Assembly (NCBI GenBank): GCA_030710605.1
Contig: CP092863.1
Coordinates: 113,522,010-113,586,009, forward strand
DNA length: 64,000 nt
Direction of reading: 5' to 3'
Source: Cordylochernes scorpioides
Taxonomy: Eukaryota > Arthropoda > Arachnida > Pseudoscorpiones > Chernetidae
Shown in pieces: positions 41,501 to 47,473 of this stretch (positions within the stretch are counted from its first letter, which is position 1; each line of letters starts with the position of its first letter). The translations under genes were made by a program, and so were the position numbers. A model generated the notes under the pieces. The model saw only the letters and a list, made by a program, of their open reading frames with translations. It searched no databases and was not told where the DNA came from.

Positions 41501-44034
41501 CATTGCAGTAAGGGCAGTAGAAAAATATATTTAACAGAATTGCATAGCATGATATAAATAGTTCGAATTTCCTATAGCAGATGGGATGCTAATGTATAAT
41601 GTTTATACCTTATGTTTGGAAAGTCCATTATGGGGGCAGACTTCTATATTTTGCTATTTGAAAATGAATAACAATTGTATAATATTGGAACTGACAACAA
41701 CATTTTACAACAAAAAAAGTAAAGAAATAAGAACTATATACATAATGTGTGTGGGAGTTACATCAAGAAACTGAGGGCGTCAAAAAATGAAATATCCATG
41801 TCATCTTCATCATCATCCCAAATCTCACAGATTTCTTCAAATAAGTCATCTTCCTCTGGTTCTCCGAGGTCAACGTAGGTTGTCTCCATGTTGGAGAAAT
41901 TTTCTCGGCACAGTCCTGCTGCGTTAAGGAACTGGAGTTTCTTTAGGATGAGAGGCCAGATGATGTCGTCTGCTGTGTCCTTAGCCATCAGGTACTGTGC
42001 CGTGACCTGCTGCCGCTGGCCAATCCTATGGGCCCGGTCCTCTGCCTGTGTTAGCACCCCAGGGTTCCAGAACAGCTCCGCAAACACAACCAGGTTGGCT
42101 GCGGTGAGAGTGATTCCTGTACTGGCCGCAGTGATGGATAATAAGGCCACCTTGCAGTCTTCCTTGTTCATGAAGGTCTCGCAGTGTTTCTTCCTTGTCT
42201 TGGCGGCCGTGCTCCCATCAATCTTGACAAACTTGCACTTGAGCTTCTCCAGCACCATGGCGATGCCTGACATCATTATCTTGTGGTGGGCAAAGCAGAG
42301 GAACTTCCGTCCTGACTGTACCAGCTCCCGTATGTAGGCGCAGACTGCTGGCATCTTTGAGATCCCAGTCTCTCTGTAGTACTCCATGAGTCTGGACCTC
42401 CTCTGTCGGCCATCTAGGTCCTTGTTGTTCTTCAGGTTAAAGTCCATCTTCCTCAGGACCTTGTTGCTGGTGTTCACAAAGGATGGGTCCAGGCATACCA
42501 TCTGTCGATGTTTCTGCGGAAGTTCAGTCAGTATGTCTGATTTAATCCTTCTAATCATGATGGTCTCTTCCAAGACCAATTGCAACTCCTTTGTGTTGGA
42601 CGACCCGCTATAATCGCGATCCCATAAATTTTTCTTCCCGCCACAATACCGTGTTCCAAAATCTAAGGCTGTGGGGAACAACTTCTTGTCAACGAGAGAA
42701 ATTTGGCTGTAAAGTTCAATGGGTTTTGAAAGTGCAGGGGTACCTGTGAGTAAAATAACTCTCTTTGCATTCTTGGCAAGCTTATGAGCTGCCTTGGACC
42801 TTGCTGATCTCTTGGTCTTAAGATAGTGGCTTTCATCAAAAATGAGGATTTTGGGATTCAGTTTGGTCTTGAGGTCAGCGTGATGCCTGGACATCAGATC
42901 ATAGCTACAGATTAAGACGGACATTTCATCATCATCCATGTTGTGGCTGCCGCCATCCCAGACACAAATATCTCTGGGGACAATGTAAGACACCCACTTC
43001 AGGAAGGCCTCCCTCCAGTCGTACCTCATGGAGGCGGGGCATACCACCACAACAGGCCACTCCTCCTTGTAATACTGGGCAATCCCGATTGCTTGGATCG
43101 TCTTGCCCAGCCCCATGTCATCTGCAATGAGGATTCGGCCCTCCCTCTGGATCCCAAACTCCACCCCTTTTTTCTGGAAGGGCATCAAGCTTTCTTCTAG
43201 ATAGGTGTCTAGACCTTCTAAACTCACATCCCTCATATCAGGATATTTAGAGAATACATTTAATAAGAATGGAGGGAGAGGCTTGAAGTTGACTTTTGGA
43301 ACTTGTTTCATGGCCTCACACAGCCTGTCATGATCCTCAAAGGAAAAATCCCATCTCTTTTCAACAGTGTCATAATGTTTACTTGGAAGGGTTTTGAAAA
43401 CATTGATACTTTCTTGGTGATACTTCATTTCCACATAGAATCTCTGTTTGCCATGCAGAAGGCAAACTGCAGACATTGGTGGTGCATGGCTGTGTACAAG
43501 GTATTCTTGTTTGGGCTGAGGACTGCCCCATGATGTACTTTGCCCTGGTGATGTCAGGATACCATGCTGTGAATTACTATTTGCAAATAGGTTTTGACGG
43601 GATTGTATCTGTACCCCATATCCCTGCTGTAGTGATGTATTGACTTTATTTTGCCCTGGTGATGGAGGAACTTTGTAAGGCGAATATCTGTTGTTCTGGT
43701 GAAGTTGGGAGCTCGAAACTTGCGAGTTTCTTCTCGCCTCACGTAATGCCAGCGCCTTTATTCGATTCTCTTCTATTTTACGTCGTTGCTCTTCACTTAA
43801 GTCACTCATTCTACATTTAATATTTATACTTATTGCAAAAACGGTTGTCGACAGGCGGTTACTTTTCAAAAACATAAACAAACAATGTTTACAAAGGAAA
43901 AATCTGTGAATAAATAAATTGTAAATATTGACTATGAGCTAAATATAATTAATTTTTAAAATAAAAATTATATTTACCTTTTCTACGTCCTTAGAAACCA
44001 AGTTTACGTCGTAAGATTGCTGTCTTTTAGCCAT
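23205..44034 (-). CDS. RHBDL: Rhomboid-like intramembrane serine protease, 8 exons (gene model)
   Basis: I joined eight exons by reading frame and GT-AG sites (exons 1-8: 43978-44034, 36897-36920, 30110-30256, 28585-28749, 27997-28130, 23741-23853, 23591-23692, 23205-23534), about 356 codons. N-terminal EF-hand-like pair: the first loop is degenerate (Ala at position 1), the second is near-canonical (QDSDGLISYSE). Then a CPPP membrane-entry segment, a cysteine-containing luminal loop, HAGWLHLIFN (the rhomboid H-x4-H-x3-N motif), LGIPLEMVHK, the catalytic-serine motif GASGGVYA and the catalytic histidine in AAHIAGALAG, followed by a last helix. Family knowledge: secretase-type rhomboids cleave transmembrane proteins such as EGF-type ligands in the Golgi or plasma membrane. 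The core reads closest to RHBDL2, the EF-hands to RHBDL1/3. A one-base frame break lies in exon 7. The start is the first ATG of exon 1 (GAGAAAATGG, good context). The SMARCAL1-like gene lies inside intron 1. Confidence 0.8.
23591..23692 (-). CDS. RHBDL: Rhomboid exon 7 (catalytic Ser) with one-base frame break
   Basis: Acceptor CTCCAG at its start, donor CTG/GTACG at its end. It encodes GSLGSSISDP in the frame set by exon 6 and then FLAGASGGVYAIMAAHLAN in the frame set by exon 8. The two frames differ by one base, at a run of five G (plus strand 23663-23667). The exon is 102 nt where 101 would keep phase. An alternative acceptor (CCCCCAG) exists inside the exon but gives a deletion of conserved residues. 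Either an assembly error or a real frameshift. Confidence 0.7.
23741..23853 (-). CDS. RHBDL: Rhomboid exon 6
   Basis: Acceptor TGTGTAG, donor GGCAG/GTGAGT. Encodes WLHLIFNIIIQLALGIPLEM and the following helix; completes the H-x4-H-x3-N motif begun in exon 5. Phase 2 in, phase 1 out. Confidence 0.85.
23950..24140. mobile_element. Mariner-type MITE copy in rhomboid intron 5
   Basis: Left end GGAGACAAACTTAAAGAAGT and right end TTTCTTAAGTTTAGTCCATG match the element at 559-914. Immediately upstream of exon 6 on the gene strand. Confidence 0.55.
24560..25053 (-). repeat. 3' LTR of the intron-5 element
   Basis: 494 bp. Differs from its partner by a 4-bp GCGC indel near the outer end and a few substitutions. 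TTTATT (24653) gives AATAAA on the element strand, a likely R-region poly(A) signal. Confidence 0.85.
24746..26632 (-). CDS. Unidentified ORF of the intron-5 LTR element
   Basis: 628 codons from the first ATG (26632); an ATG 12 codons later (MEKLTDLEIEKF) is an equally good start. The N-terminal ~50 residues look like a short coiled coil (KFTKLLRLISQKVDELGENL). The middle is acidic, then a basic stretch (RRGRKRRKR) resembling a nuclear-localisation signal. The last ~110 codons run through the polypurine tract into the 3' LTR, so the real protein may be shorter or LTR-terminated. I see no CCHC knuckle, protease or RT motif. It might be a gag-derived fragment or a fusion left after deletion of pol; I do not recognise it. 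Confidence 0.45.
   Translation of the reverse strand: MKILFCANLKRKMEKLTDLEIEKFTKLLRLISQKVDELGENLDTRLSRLEHIRNVKRSATPMSCEVKFNVLSPENPDGFSKPITATNSPRIQCLRGQKTIPGDEDPDKTITTKIITSGDVVSELPESTLEDSPVIQKSEECRQQEMIQTGCVAEEGELIASDNGCGTSVLYKIKRTEGECPQGDIQSENSTPGILSEILHENSNDLGELQCDSVADFSDSVRLSGTTAAIQLDGTELDAPWKCDKARWSKHPEVGAGNPTERDRALDALWKSDDNVCDAEVVRHVSAPSSAMQAEEMCQECVPFIFVPSPDKVQIKQPPPRKSSTDLETATGFDTSRRFKKFTALCVVGTKKPRFEGLGKREPLEQENGKPKEEKGGHEMDSVDQVDESTVKIGDIQPRRGRKRRKRNTNDHNPLYIAATECSQGEFKISDGSIVGSEIWPPSCGEPPPCARQRDQSMASALVESGKKALVEMWFCKQGLVLTLRLRFREADDPYVARDVREIKGPPISASGEISLFGTKRIEKGAVKRCSREVVGKKWERQEKKGPFQEVLIDKFQGRGWQTGVQLAPPWGRYQPSQRPACRGFVCRDDLPAGERSLSGDNGTCSEEGRRRQTRQVGQGSGLRDCVD
25054..25066 (-). 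other. Polypurine tract of intron-5 element
   Basis: GAGAAGGGGGCAG on the minus strand, directly before the TG of the 3' LTR. Confidence 0.75.
26651..26669 (-). other. Primer-binding site, tRNA-Leu type
   Basis: TGGTGTCAGAAGTGGGATA on the minus strand, two bases inside the 5' LTR. This is complementary to the CCA end of tRNA-Leu as used by several metazoan Ty3-like elements (family knowledge). Confidence 0.75.
26672..27169 (-). repeat. 5' LTR of the intron-5 element
   Basis: 498 bp, TG...CA on the minus strand, target duplication ATAC outside. Confidence 0.85.
27377..27794 (+). mobile_element. Helitron-like element, 3' end at 27794
   Basis: Opposite orientation to the other copies. It ends with a degenerate hairpin TGCCCGGG about ten bases before CTAG (27791-27794) followed by T, as Helitrons do. 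It shares the module GGCGCC...TATAATTGTAACAA with the copies at 45783-49078 and CATTCCTCATCGGCC with the flanks of the Tc1-like element. The left limit is uncertain. Confidence 0.5.
27997..28130 (-). CDS. RHBDL: Rhomboid exon 5
   Basis: Acceptor GTTATCCCAG, donor GCTGG/GTGAGT. Encodes IGVFIYYS (end of the first helix), a luminal loop, and AWRYLSYMLIHA leading into the rhomboid active-site helix. Ends in phase 2. Confidence 0.85.
28205..28405. mobile_element. Palindromic MITE in rhomboid intron 4
   Basis: AGGTAATATGACCAAATCCA ... ACAGCATTGTTACCATCTTC on the left; inverse sequence on the right (GATGGTAACAACGCTGTTAC ... GGATTTGGTCATATTACCTT). Confidence 0.7.
28585..28749 (-). CDS. RHBDL: Rhomboid exon 4
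   Basis: Acceptor GGAACGCAG, donor ATTGAG/GTAAGT, 55 codons, phase 0 at both ends. Encodes VHSLKNDHPRLLRMLQYA and CCPPPLFMPLISLIE, the conserved Cys-Pro entry into the first transmembrane helix. Confidence 0.8.
29252..29472. mobile_element. Palindromic MITE in rhomboid intron 3
   Basis: Same family; left arm AGGTAATAAGACCAAATCCA with TGTGTGACGTTTCGG, right arm AACGCTGTTACCAAAATGTC ... GGTCTTATTACCTTATG. Confidence 0.65.
30110..30256 (-). CDS. RHBDL: Rhomboid exon 3 (EF-hand region)
   Basis: Starts after GTGGCAG at TAT GCA GAG, ends GACATG/GTGAGT; 49 codons, phase 0. Encodes YAEEGQSRIPLQELQKLL (rest of the first EF-hand) and the second loop GQDSDGLISYSE (Gly at position 1, otherwise canonical). 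The acceptor has a weak pyrimidine tract but an ACTAA branch-like sequence, because Tigger-like MITE DNA starts about 15 bases upstream. Confidence 0.75.
30275..30600. mobile_element. Tigger-like MITE split by a second insertion
   Basis: Left part (to 30345) and right part (from 30514) join into the body seen intact at 22565-22718. Between them sits a complete second element, 30348-30511, flanked by TA. Nested insertion. Confidence 0.6.
30348..30511. mobile_element. Tigger-like MITE, complete, 164 bp
   Basis: CAGTAGAACCTCCCTTTAGC at the left, GCTAAAG-like inverse ending GGAGGTTCTACTG at the right, TA at 30346-30347 and 30512-30513. Confidence 0.75.
31249..31372 (-). mobile_element. SINE fragment (tRNA-derived family)
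   Basis: Reverse complement of the 3' half of the SINE at 31690-32022 (GTGCACTTACAAATGTGCCA, AGAGCCCCATTAGGTTACTT). Confidence 0.5.
31690..32022 (+). mobile_element. tRNA-derived SINE copy
   Basis: Contains GGGATCAAATCCTGCATTGA (B-box-like), the family body (GGGGCTCTGGCACATTTGTA, TAGACATGTGGTGCACTTAC) and an A-rich tail after AGGGATAAGC. Confidence 0.55.
32240..32570. repeat. 30-bp minisatellite grown inside a palindromic MITE
   Basis: Eight head-to-tail 30-bp units (TGACCCAAATCCAAATAAAT then AAATAGTGTG; first ones have ACTC) lie between 32250 and 32495. The unit is exactly part of the left arm of the palindromic MITE family, and the rest of the MITE (ACGTTTCAGTAACAACGCTG ... TCTTATTACCTTGTGTTTAT) follows. 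On the minus strand the array is an open frame repeating HTLFIYLDLG, a by-product of the unit length. Confidence 0.85.
32572..32757 (-). mobile_element. Helitron-like 3' end
   Basis: On the minus strand the sequence ends hairpin-CTAG-T: CTAG at 32572-32575, about ten bases, then CCCGGGCAACGCCCG. Then comes a truncated tRNA-Tyr and the GC-rich module GCGAGCACGTGACCTCCCTG also present at 47060. The element is interrupted at 32758 by a Tc1-like insertion and continues at 34016-34140. Confidence 0.6.
32609..32666 (+). pseudogene. 3' part of an intron-containing tRNA-Tyr (GTA)
   Basis: GACTGTAGA (anticodon GTA in its loop) is followed by about 13 bases at the canonical tRNA-Tyr intron position, then TCCTTAGGTCGCTGGTTCAA and ATCCGGCTCGAGGGA, i.e. 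3' anticodon stem, variable loop, T arm and acceptor 3' strand. The 5' half is absent; its place is taken by the Helitron hairpin end. It cannot fold as a tRNA, but the internal B box is intact. Confidence 0.75.
32758..34013 (-). mobile_element. Tc1-like transposon, internally deleted
   Basis: Terminal inverted repeats of about 50 bp: left CACTGCGTGACATTGAAAAT; right, inverted, the same with two extra bases (GTGTGTGAC). TA duplication at 32756-32757 and 34014-34015. 1256 bp. Carries a broken transposase on the minus strand. It sits inside the Helitron-like element, which is therefore older. Confidence 0.9.
32902..33766 (-). pseudogene. Tc1-family transposase, frameshifted and deleted
   Basis: The N-terminal frame (33416-33766, MPGHRKRRQFKQTD) has the helix-turn-helix region (GWSIRQIAADTHLGASTVHR). 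The second frame (from about 33510 to 32902) continues with the linker, the RRRLTP-like basic region and VVFSDESRFCL, which holds the first catalytic Asp, then CGIMVWGAI. The frames change at a run of five C (33509-33513 as G). After LPYLQGVP the sequence jumps to RSEDELWQMVEREW: the segment that should hold the second Asp (QDNARPH-type motif) and the third acidic residue is missing, so the protein cannot be catalytic. It ends at the normal C-terminus. Confidence 0.85.
34016..34140 (-). mobile_element. Helitron-like element, continuation after Tc1-like insertion
   Basis: AAT-rich microsatellite, then GCGCGCGCATCCGTGACAG and GGAAAGACGGTCGTGACTA, the same words as at 32690-32755 and 47085-47360. 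Confidence 0.45.
34203..34445. mobile_element. Palindromic MITE, long arms
   Basis: Arms of about 90 bp: ATAAAATAAAATAAGAACTA ... ACGTTTCGGCAACAACATTG at the left, exact inverse (CAATGTTGTTGCCGAAACGT ...) at the right. Confidence 0.75.
34465..34768 (+). mobile_element. tRNA-derived SINE, most complete copy
   Basis: The head GGTCGGTGAACAAGTGGTCT ... CCAGGTATCAAATCCTGCAT resembles a class II (Leu/Ser-like) tRNA with A- and B-box spacing. The body and short A-rich tail are shared with 31690-32022 and 39280-39459. Polymerase III promoter inferred from the boxes. Confidence 0.6.
34866..34977. mobile_element. Palindromic MITE, short copy
   Basis: CAAGATCTAATCCAAATAAA ... GTAACAACGCTGTTACCGAA ... 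TTTGGATTAGATCTTG: two arms with almost no loop. Confidence 0.65.
35184..35210. repeat. (GT)n microsatellite
   Basis: A run of GT dinucleotides of about ten units. Confidence 0.8.
36010..36540. repeat. 24-bp minisatellite array
   Basis: Tandem units built on AATGTGGTCATTGTGATGAT plus AATA, most regular between 36290 and 36480 and more diverged at both ends. Lies in rhomboid intron 2, about 380 bases upstream (genomic plus coordinate) of exon 2. Confidence 0.8.
36897..36920 (-). CDS. RHBDL: Rhomboid exon 2, 24-nt microexon
   Basis: Acceptor TTTGTGTTTGTTCCAG and donor CAAG/GTAAGTGG bracket 24 bases encoding GWKAIFDK. In phase it joins exon 1 (…SKDVEK) and exon 3 (YAEEGQS…) into an uninterrupted EF-hand helix-loop. 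An in-frame stop just upstream excludes a longer exon in this frame. Confidence 0.65.
37049..37230. mobile_element. Mariner-type MITE left ends, tandem
   Basis: Two successive copies of the left-end segment (ACAAAACTTAAGGAAGTTGT and a variant), matching 559-914. Confidence 0.5.
39280..39459 (+). mobile_element. tRNA-derived SINE, 3' part
   Basis: Starts within the body (TTGCAAAAGTCCAACCCCAC) and ends AGGGATAAGC followed by about 18 A. Confidence 0.6.
39470..40737. mobile_element. Pogo/Tigger-style TIR element, second copy
   Basis: Same termini and body as 19259-20558, 1268 bp, TA at 39468-39469 and 40738-40739. It is inserted directly behind the A-tail of a SINE, in intron 1 of the rhomboid gene. 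Confidence 0.75.
40740..41757. other. 3' flank of SMARCAL1-like gene, no gene recognised
   Basis: AT-rich; has fragments of the palindromic MITE (about 41185-41260) and of the AGGGCAGTAGAAA dispersed repeat (41310-41525). No clear poly(A) signal for the helicase gene could be fixed. Confidence 0.45.
41758..43809 (-). CDS. SMARCAL1: SMARCAL1-like SNF2 annealing helicase, intronless
   Basis: 683 codons in a single open frame. I start at MSDLSEEQRRKIEENR (43809), because this matches the N-terminal RPA2-binding motif of SMARCAL1; the frame stays open for 24 more codons upstream. Domains: RPA motif (1-30), low-complexity Ser/Gln linker, one HARP domain (about 113-190, CLLHGKQRFYVEM), SNF2 ATPase lobe 1 with Walker A DMGLGKT (about 231-237), DESH box (325-328) and GTPALSKP, lobe 2 with KIDGSTAAKTR, TAASTGITLT and the QAEDRAHRIGQ arginine-finger motif, then an acidic tail. 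Family knowledge: it binds RPA, rewinds ssDNA bubbles and remodels stalled forks in the nucleus. Vertebrate proteins have two HARP domains and about 950 aa, while single-HARP forms are usual in invertebrates. All motifs look intact. Confidence 0.93.
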   Translation of the reverse strand: MSDLSEEQRRKIEENRIKALALREARRNSQVSSSQLHQNNRYSPYKVPPSPGQNKVNTSLQQGYGVQIQSRQNLFANSNSQHGILTSPGQSTSWGSPQPKQEYLVHSHAPPMSAVCLLHGKQRFYVEMKYHQESINVFKTLPSKHYDTVEKRWDFSFEDHDRLCEAMKQVPKVNFKPLPPFLLNVFSKYPDMRDVSLEGLDTYLEESLMPFQKKGVEFGIQREGRILIADDMGLGKTIQAIGIAQYYKEEWPVVVVCPASMRYDWREAFLKWVSYIVPRDICVWDGGSHNMDDDEMSVLICSYDLMSRHHADLKTKLNPKILIFDESHYLKTKRSARSKAAHKLAKNAKRVILLTGTPALSKPIELYSQISLVDKKLFPTALDFGTRYCGGKKNLWDRDYSGSSNTKELQLVLEETIMIRRIKSDILTELPQKHRQMVCLDPSFVNTSNKVLRKMDFNLKNNKDLDGRQRRSRLMEYYRETGISKMPAVCAYIRELVQSGRKFLCFAHHKIMMSGIAMVLEKLKCKFVKIDGSTAAKTRKKHCETFMNKEDCKVALLSITAASTGITLTAANLVVFAELFWNPGVLTQAEDRAHRIGQRQQVTAQYLMAKDTADDIIWPLILKKLQFLNAAGLCRENFSNMETTYVDLGEPEEDDLFEEICEIWDDDEDDMDISFFDALSFLM
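43978..44034 (-). CDS. RHBDL: Rhomboid exon 1
   Basis: ATG in strong context, 19 codons (MAKRQQSYDVNLVSKDVEK), then donor AAG/GTAAATAT. Phase 0, as required by exon 2; the joined peptide forms the entering helix of the EF-hand. The intron that follows (36921-43977) contains the SMARCAL1-like gene. An acceptor-like TTTATTCACAG near 43903 could instead join this exon to the SMARCAL1 5' end, where it would read as a 23-codon upstream ORF. Confidence 0.6.
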
Positions 44035-45782
44035 TTTCTCCCTCTTCTATTAGATTTTTACATAGGTATGCAACTTCTCATACACGTGACTGATCCCCCT
44101 GCCAGGATAAACAAATCGCTTCTATGAATTTGCTCTAAGTGGAAATGTGATTAATTTTTTTTACCTACTTCTCGTCATTGAATCCTTGCATACGAATATA
44201 GAAGATCGATATTTTAACGAATAAAAAATCACCCCCAATTAAAAATATATTAATATTTTAAAATAAAATTAGTAAAAAAAAGAGACTTTATAATTGCGGT
44301 TTTAGATAATTCCTATTTTTGCTTTAATACAAGAATTACTCAAAGGCATTCTTAATATTTAGAGCTATCTTTTGTGATTGCTCTTCAAATGTAGCATCTC
44401 TATAAGTAATGGTCAACAAAATGAAAAGTTCAAAATTAATTTGCAGATTGTTTTCCATCTTTATATTTCATTTAAAACTAACTAACGGGATCTTATTGAA
44501 GACTTAAGTTAAGAGGGAGGTGGGGTATGCGCCAATACCAAAATCTATAAGAGAATGTTTTGGATATTAAATATAGAGGGCTGATAAAAATCCATGAAAA
44601 TCATTCATGCTATATGCAGAATTAGTGTTTATACATGGCTTTCCTATATTAGGGCAAAAGATAGGGTTTCTTGGAGGATATATACGATATTGGCGATTGT
44701 GTGCTAGTGTTTAACAAATTTATACTCAACACAATATATATTTCATTAATTTTGGTAAAAATGTGCTACAAACACCAATTTATCCTGAAGAGAAAATGTT
44801 CATTAGCTTAAGAATTTATTGTATGAAAGAGACAAATTTCACATAGACAATAAATAGAATAATGACGATATAAAATTATTATTGAACATCATCATCGTTA
44901 TGAAGAAATTTGAAAATATGCAAGGTTCTGCCGAATGGATGCTTTCCCAAAAGTATTGTCTAAAAAATTAGAATAGAATTATTATCCATGATAGTATTTG
45001 TTGTATAATCATAGAAAAAAATCTCATTTTAATATATATTATCATAATGTACTAATTATAAAGATAGCAGTAGTTGCAATATATATATGATGATATGGAG
45101 TAATATTAATTATAATTATCATTTTCCTACCTTCATATTCTGGTTTTAAAACCATATCTAAATGATTCCAGACCTACCGCAATATATATTAAAATATTAT
45201 CCAGATATGCCAAATCTATTTTGTAAAAATTATATATATATAGATGGAAATTATATATATATATATATTATCACCTACTTCCACCAAGTCAAATACTTCA
45301 ACCAAGATCCAATGCAGTTTTCAATGATTTTAAAGCCTCATCTTCAGTTTATCCCCTTAATTCTCTTATAAGTATTGACATTTTGCATTTATTTAAGTAA
45401 TTTCCAGTAGATAATATTTGAGTTTATTCTCTCTCTCCTGGAGGATAATGCATAAATAAACAAATTATTTTGGCAATACACCCTTGAGCAAGTCTAATGC
45501 AGATGTCTATGAGAGAAGCATTGAGTTATGAGATTGACTTCGCAGTACTGAATTGATTGTCTCTGGGATCTGTAAATTCTAATGTAAAATCGTTATTTAT
45601 TGGTTTATTTGAATAGCGCGTATATTTTTTAAACAGCATCTCTTCAAATATTGTTGCCTAATTATTAAAATTATGGTTTCTTTGTAGTTTAAAACAATAA
45701 TACTGTTAAATATAAAACGGTTTCGCCCGTGTTCTGATCGAGTGAATGAAAGACTCTACTATTTTAGGAATTTATATATATA
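44035..45782. other. Upstream of rhomboid exon 1, no gene recognised
   Basis: Likely promoter region of the rhomboid gene near 44040-44200 (inference from position only). The rest is AT-rich with TA microsatellites around 45076 and 45220-45270. No RNA gene seen. Confidence 0.4.
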
Positions 45783-46330
45783 CTAGACGAATGGCCCGGG
45801 CAACGCCCGGGTTTTACCCGAGTGCGCATATATTTTAAAAACGTTTTAATTCAAATATTATTCGTTACAATTATAAATTGGCGCCATGGATGTCACTCTT
45901 GTGAAACGTCCCGTTCCAAACTGTGTGTTTTTAAAATGTTTTAATTAAAATACTATTCGTTACAATTATAAATTGGCGCCGTGGATGTCTCTCTTGTGAA
46001 ACGTCCCGCCCCAAACTGTGTGTGTCTTGAAAATATAAAAATAAAAATGTGAATTTTCATAAATATTCCATCATGTCGATTTTCTTTTTGCATTTCACCT
46101 ACTAAATCGATAGAGATAATTACATTTGCAACATGAACTTAGGTATATTGACTAAATAGAAAACTGCATAGTAATAAAGATCATTTTTAAAGGCACCATA
46201 TCGTTTTTTTTCAATAAAATCGAAACAAAAATTAACGATAAATAACGACAATTGCCTTAAAAAGAAATTGCCTTAAAAAAAGAAACATTCGCGGTGATTT
46301 TGTCTTGCATTCGTTTATACAATTATTATA
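45783..46330 (-). mobile_element. Helitron-like element, internally duplicated
   Basis: Its 3' end on the minus strand is CTAG (45783-45786) preceded by a perfect hairpin CCCGGGCAACGCCCGGG. The module ACTATTCGTTACAATTATAA ... TTGGCGCC ... GTGAAACGTCCCG occurs twice in a row (about 45845-45930 and 45940-46020). Right limit uncertain. Confidence 0.6.
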
Positions 46331-46334
46331 TACA

Positions 46335-46610
46335 ATGACCCGGGCAACGCCCGGGTTTTACCCGATTAAATGCTTTTATTCAAATACTATTCGTTACAAT
46401 TATAAATTGACGCCGTGGATGTCATTCTTGTATAATATATAAATGAGTTTTAAAAATTGTAAAAAAAAAAAAAAAATGCATCGGCCGGGAATCGAACCCG
46501 GGCCGCCCGCGTGGCAGGCGAGCATTCTACCACTGAACCACCGATGGTTATGAAAAATCCCATCCGTGAGCTTCAAAGAGACAAACAGACAGAATAAGGC
46601 AAATATATAA
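46335..46610 (-). mobile_element. Helitron-like element carrying tRNA-Gly
   Basis: Hairpin CCCGGGCAACGCCCGGG at the left, tRNA-Gly inside, and the 5' terminal sequence GAATAAGGCAAATATATAA at the right (minus strand 5' end). The next element begins immediately, head to tail. Confidence 0.65.
46477..46547 (-). tRNA. tRNA-Gly (GCC), acceptor-stem mismatch
   Basis: 71 nt with a full cloverleaf: A box TGGTTCAGTGG, anticodon loop CTGCCAC (GCC), B box GGTTCGATTCC, and a T run right after the 3' end as polymerase III terminator. Position 1 is C instead of G, so the 1-72 pair is C:C; probably impaired or a pseudogene. Same mutation in the copy at 48936-49006. Confidence 0.8.
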
Positions 46611-46612
46611 TA

Positions 46613-46953
46613 CTAGACGAATGGCCCGGGCAACGTCCGGGTTTTACCCGAGTGCGTATATATTTTAAAAATGTTTTAATTAAAATACTATTCGTTACAA
46701 TTATAAATTGGCGCCGTGGATGTCTCTCTTGTGAAACGTCCCGCCCCAAACTGTGTGTGTCTTGAAAATATAAAAATAAAAATGTGAACGGAAAAATATG
46801 TCCAGTGTAGCCTAGTGGTCATGGCATCTGCCCGGTAAGCGGAAGGTCGTGGGTTCGATTCCCATCCCTTGACACTTTTTTTATTTTATCCATTCTGACC
46901 AATATCTATCCGTGAACTTCACACAGAGAGAATAAGGCAATTATATAAGTAGA
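46613..46953 (-). mobile_element. Helitron-like element, complete, 341 bp
   Basis: On the minus strand it starts TCTACTTATATAATTGCC preceded by A and ends hairpin plus ATTCGTCTAG followed by T. This is the A/T insertion and TC...CTAG rule of Helitrons. One hairpin base differs (CAACGTCC). It carries a tRNA-like unit. No Rep/helicase, so non-autonomous. Confidence 0.75.
46801..46873 (+). tRNA. tRNA-like unit, anticodon reads GGT (Thr), probably pseudo
   Basis: A box TAGCCTAGTGG, perfect B box GGTTCGATTCC, a 5-bp anticodon stem around CCGGTAA, then a T run. Position 33 is C rather than T, and the acceptor stem has two mismatches. It resembles the tRNA heads of SINEs (GCGGAAGGTCGTGGG) as much as a true tRNA. 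Confidence 0.5.
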
Positions 46954-47039
46954 TAATCCAAATTGTGCCTTATCACACACTATTTTTTTATTTGGCCTTA
47001 TTACCTTGTGTTTATAATTTATGACGTAATGCCGGCGGC

Positions 47040-47370
47040 GCGCGCCCGTTGGCTGCCGGCGAGCACGTGACCTCCCTGTGCGCGCGCATCCATGACAGAG
47101 CCGGCCGGCCCATGACGGTCGTGACTATATATGTTGATGGATGGATAATAATAATAATATAATAATAATGATAATGAGCATAATGATGATGCGCGCGCAC
47201 CCGTGACAGAACCGGCCGGCCGGCCCATGACGGTCGTGACTATATATGTTGATGATAATAATAATAATAATTATTATTATTATTATCATTAGATAATGAT
47301 CATGATCATAATGATGATGCGCGCACCCGTGACAGAACCCATGACGGTCGTGACTATATATGTTGATAAT
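47040..47370. repeat. Three-fold GC-rich/AAT-rich repeat
   Basis: ACGGTCGTGACTATATATGT follows each of three CCGTGACAG-type blocks (about 47090, 47205 and 47325), separated by (AAT)n tracts. Single copies flank the Tc1-like element. Confidence 0.65.
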
Positions 47371-47402
47371 ATAAATGAGTTTTAAAAATTGTAAAAAAAA
47401 AA

Positions 47403-47473
47403 TGCATCGGCCGGGAATCGAACCCGGGCCGCCCGCGTGGCAGGCGAGCATTCTACCACTGAACCACCGATGC
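47403..47473 (-). tRNA. tRNA-Gly (GCC), intact
   Basis: Same as 46477-46547, but position 1 is G, so the acceptor stem is fully paired. Anticodon GCC, A and B boxes perfect, followed by a run of T. This copy could be functional although it sits within a Helitron-like element. Confidence 0.9.

Noticed and set aside
41888-43533. Plus-strand frames over the helicase gene
   Set aside because: Antisense shadows of SMARCAL1 coding sequence.
43978-44034. Exon 1 as the start of a pogo-type transposase (basic N-terminus with SYD)
   Set aside because: Resemblance is weak, and phase plus the EF-hand helix continuity fit the rhomboid gene better.
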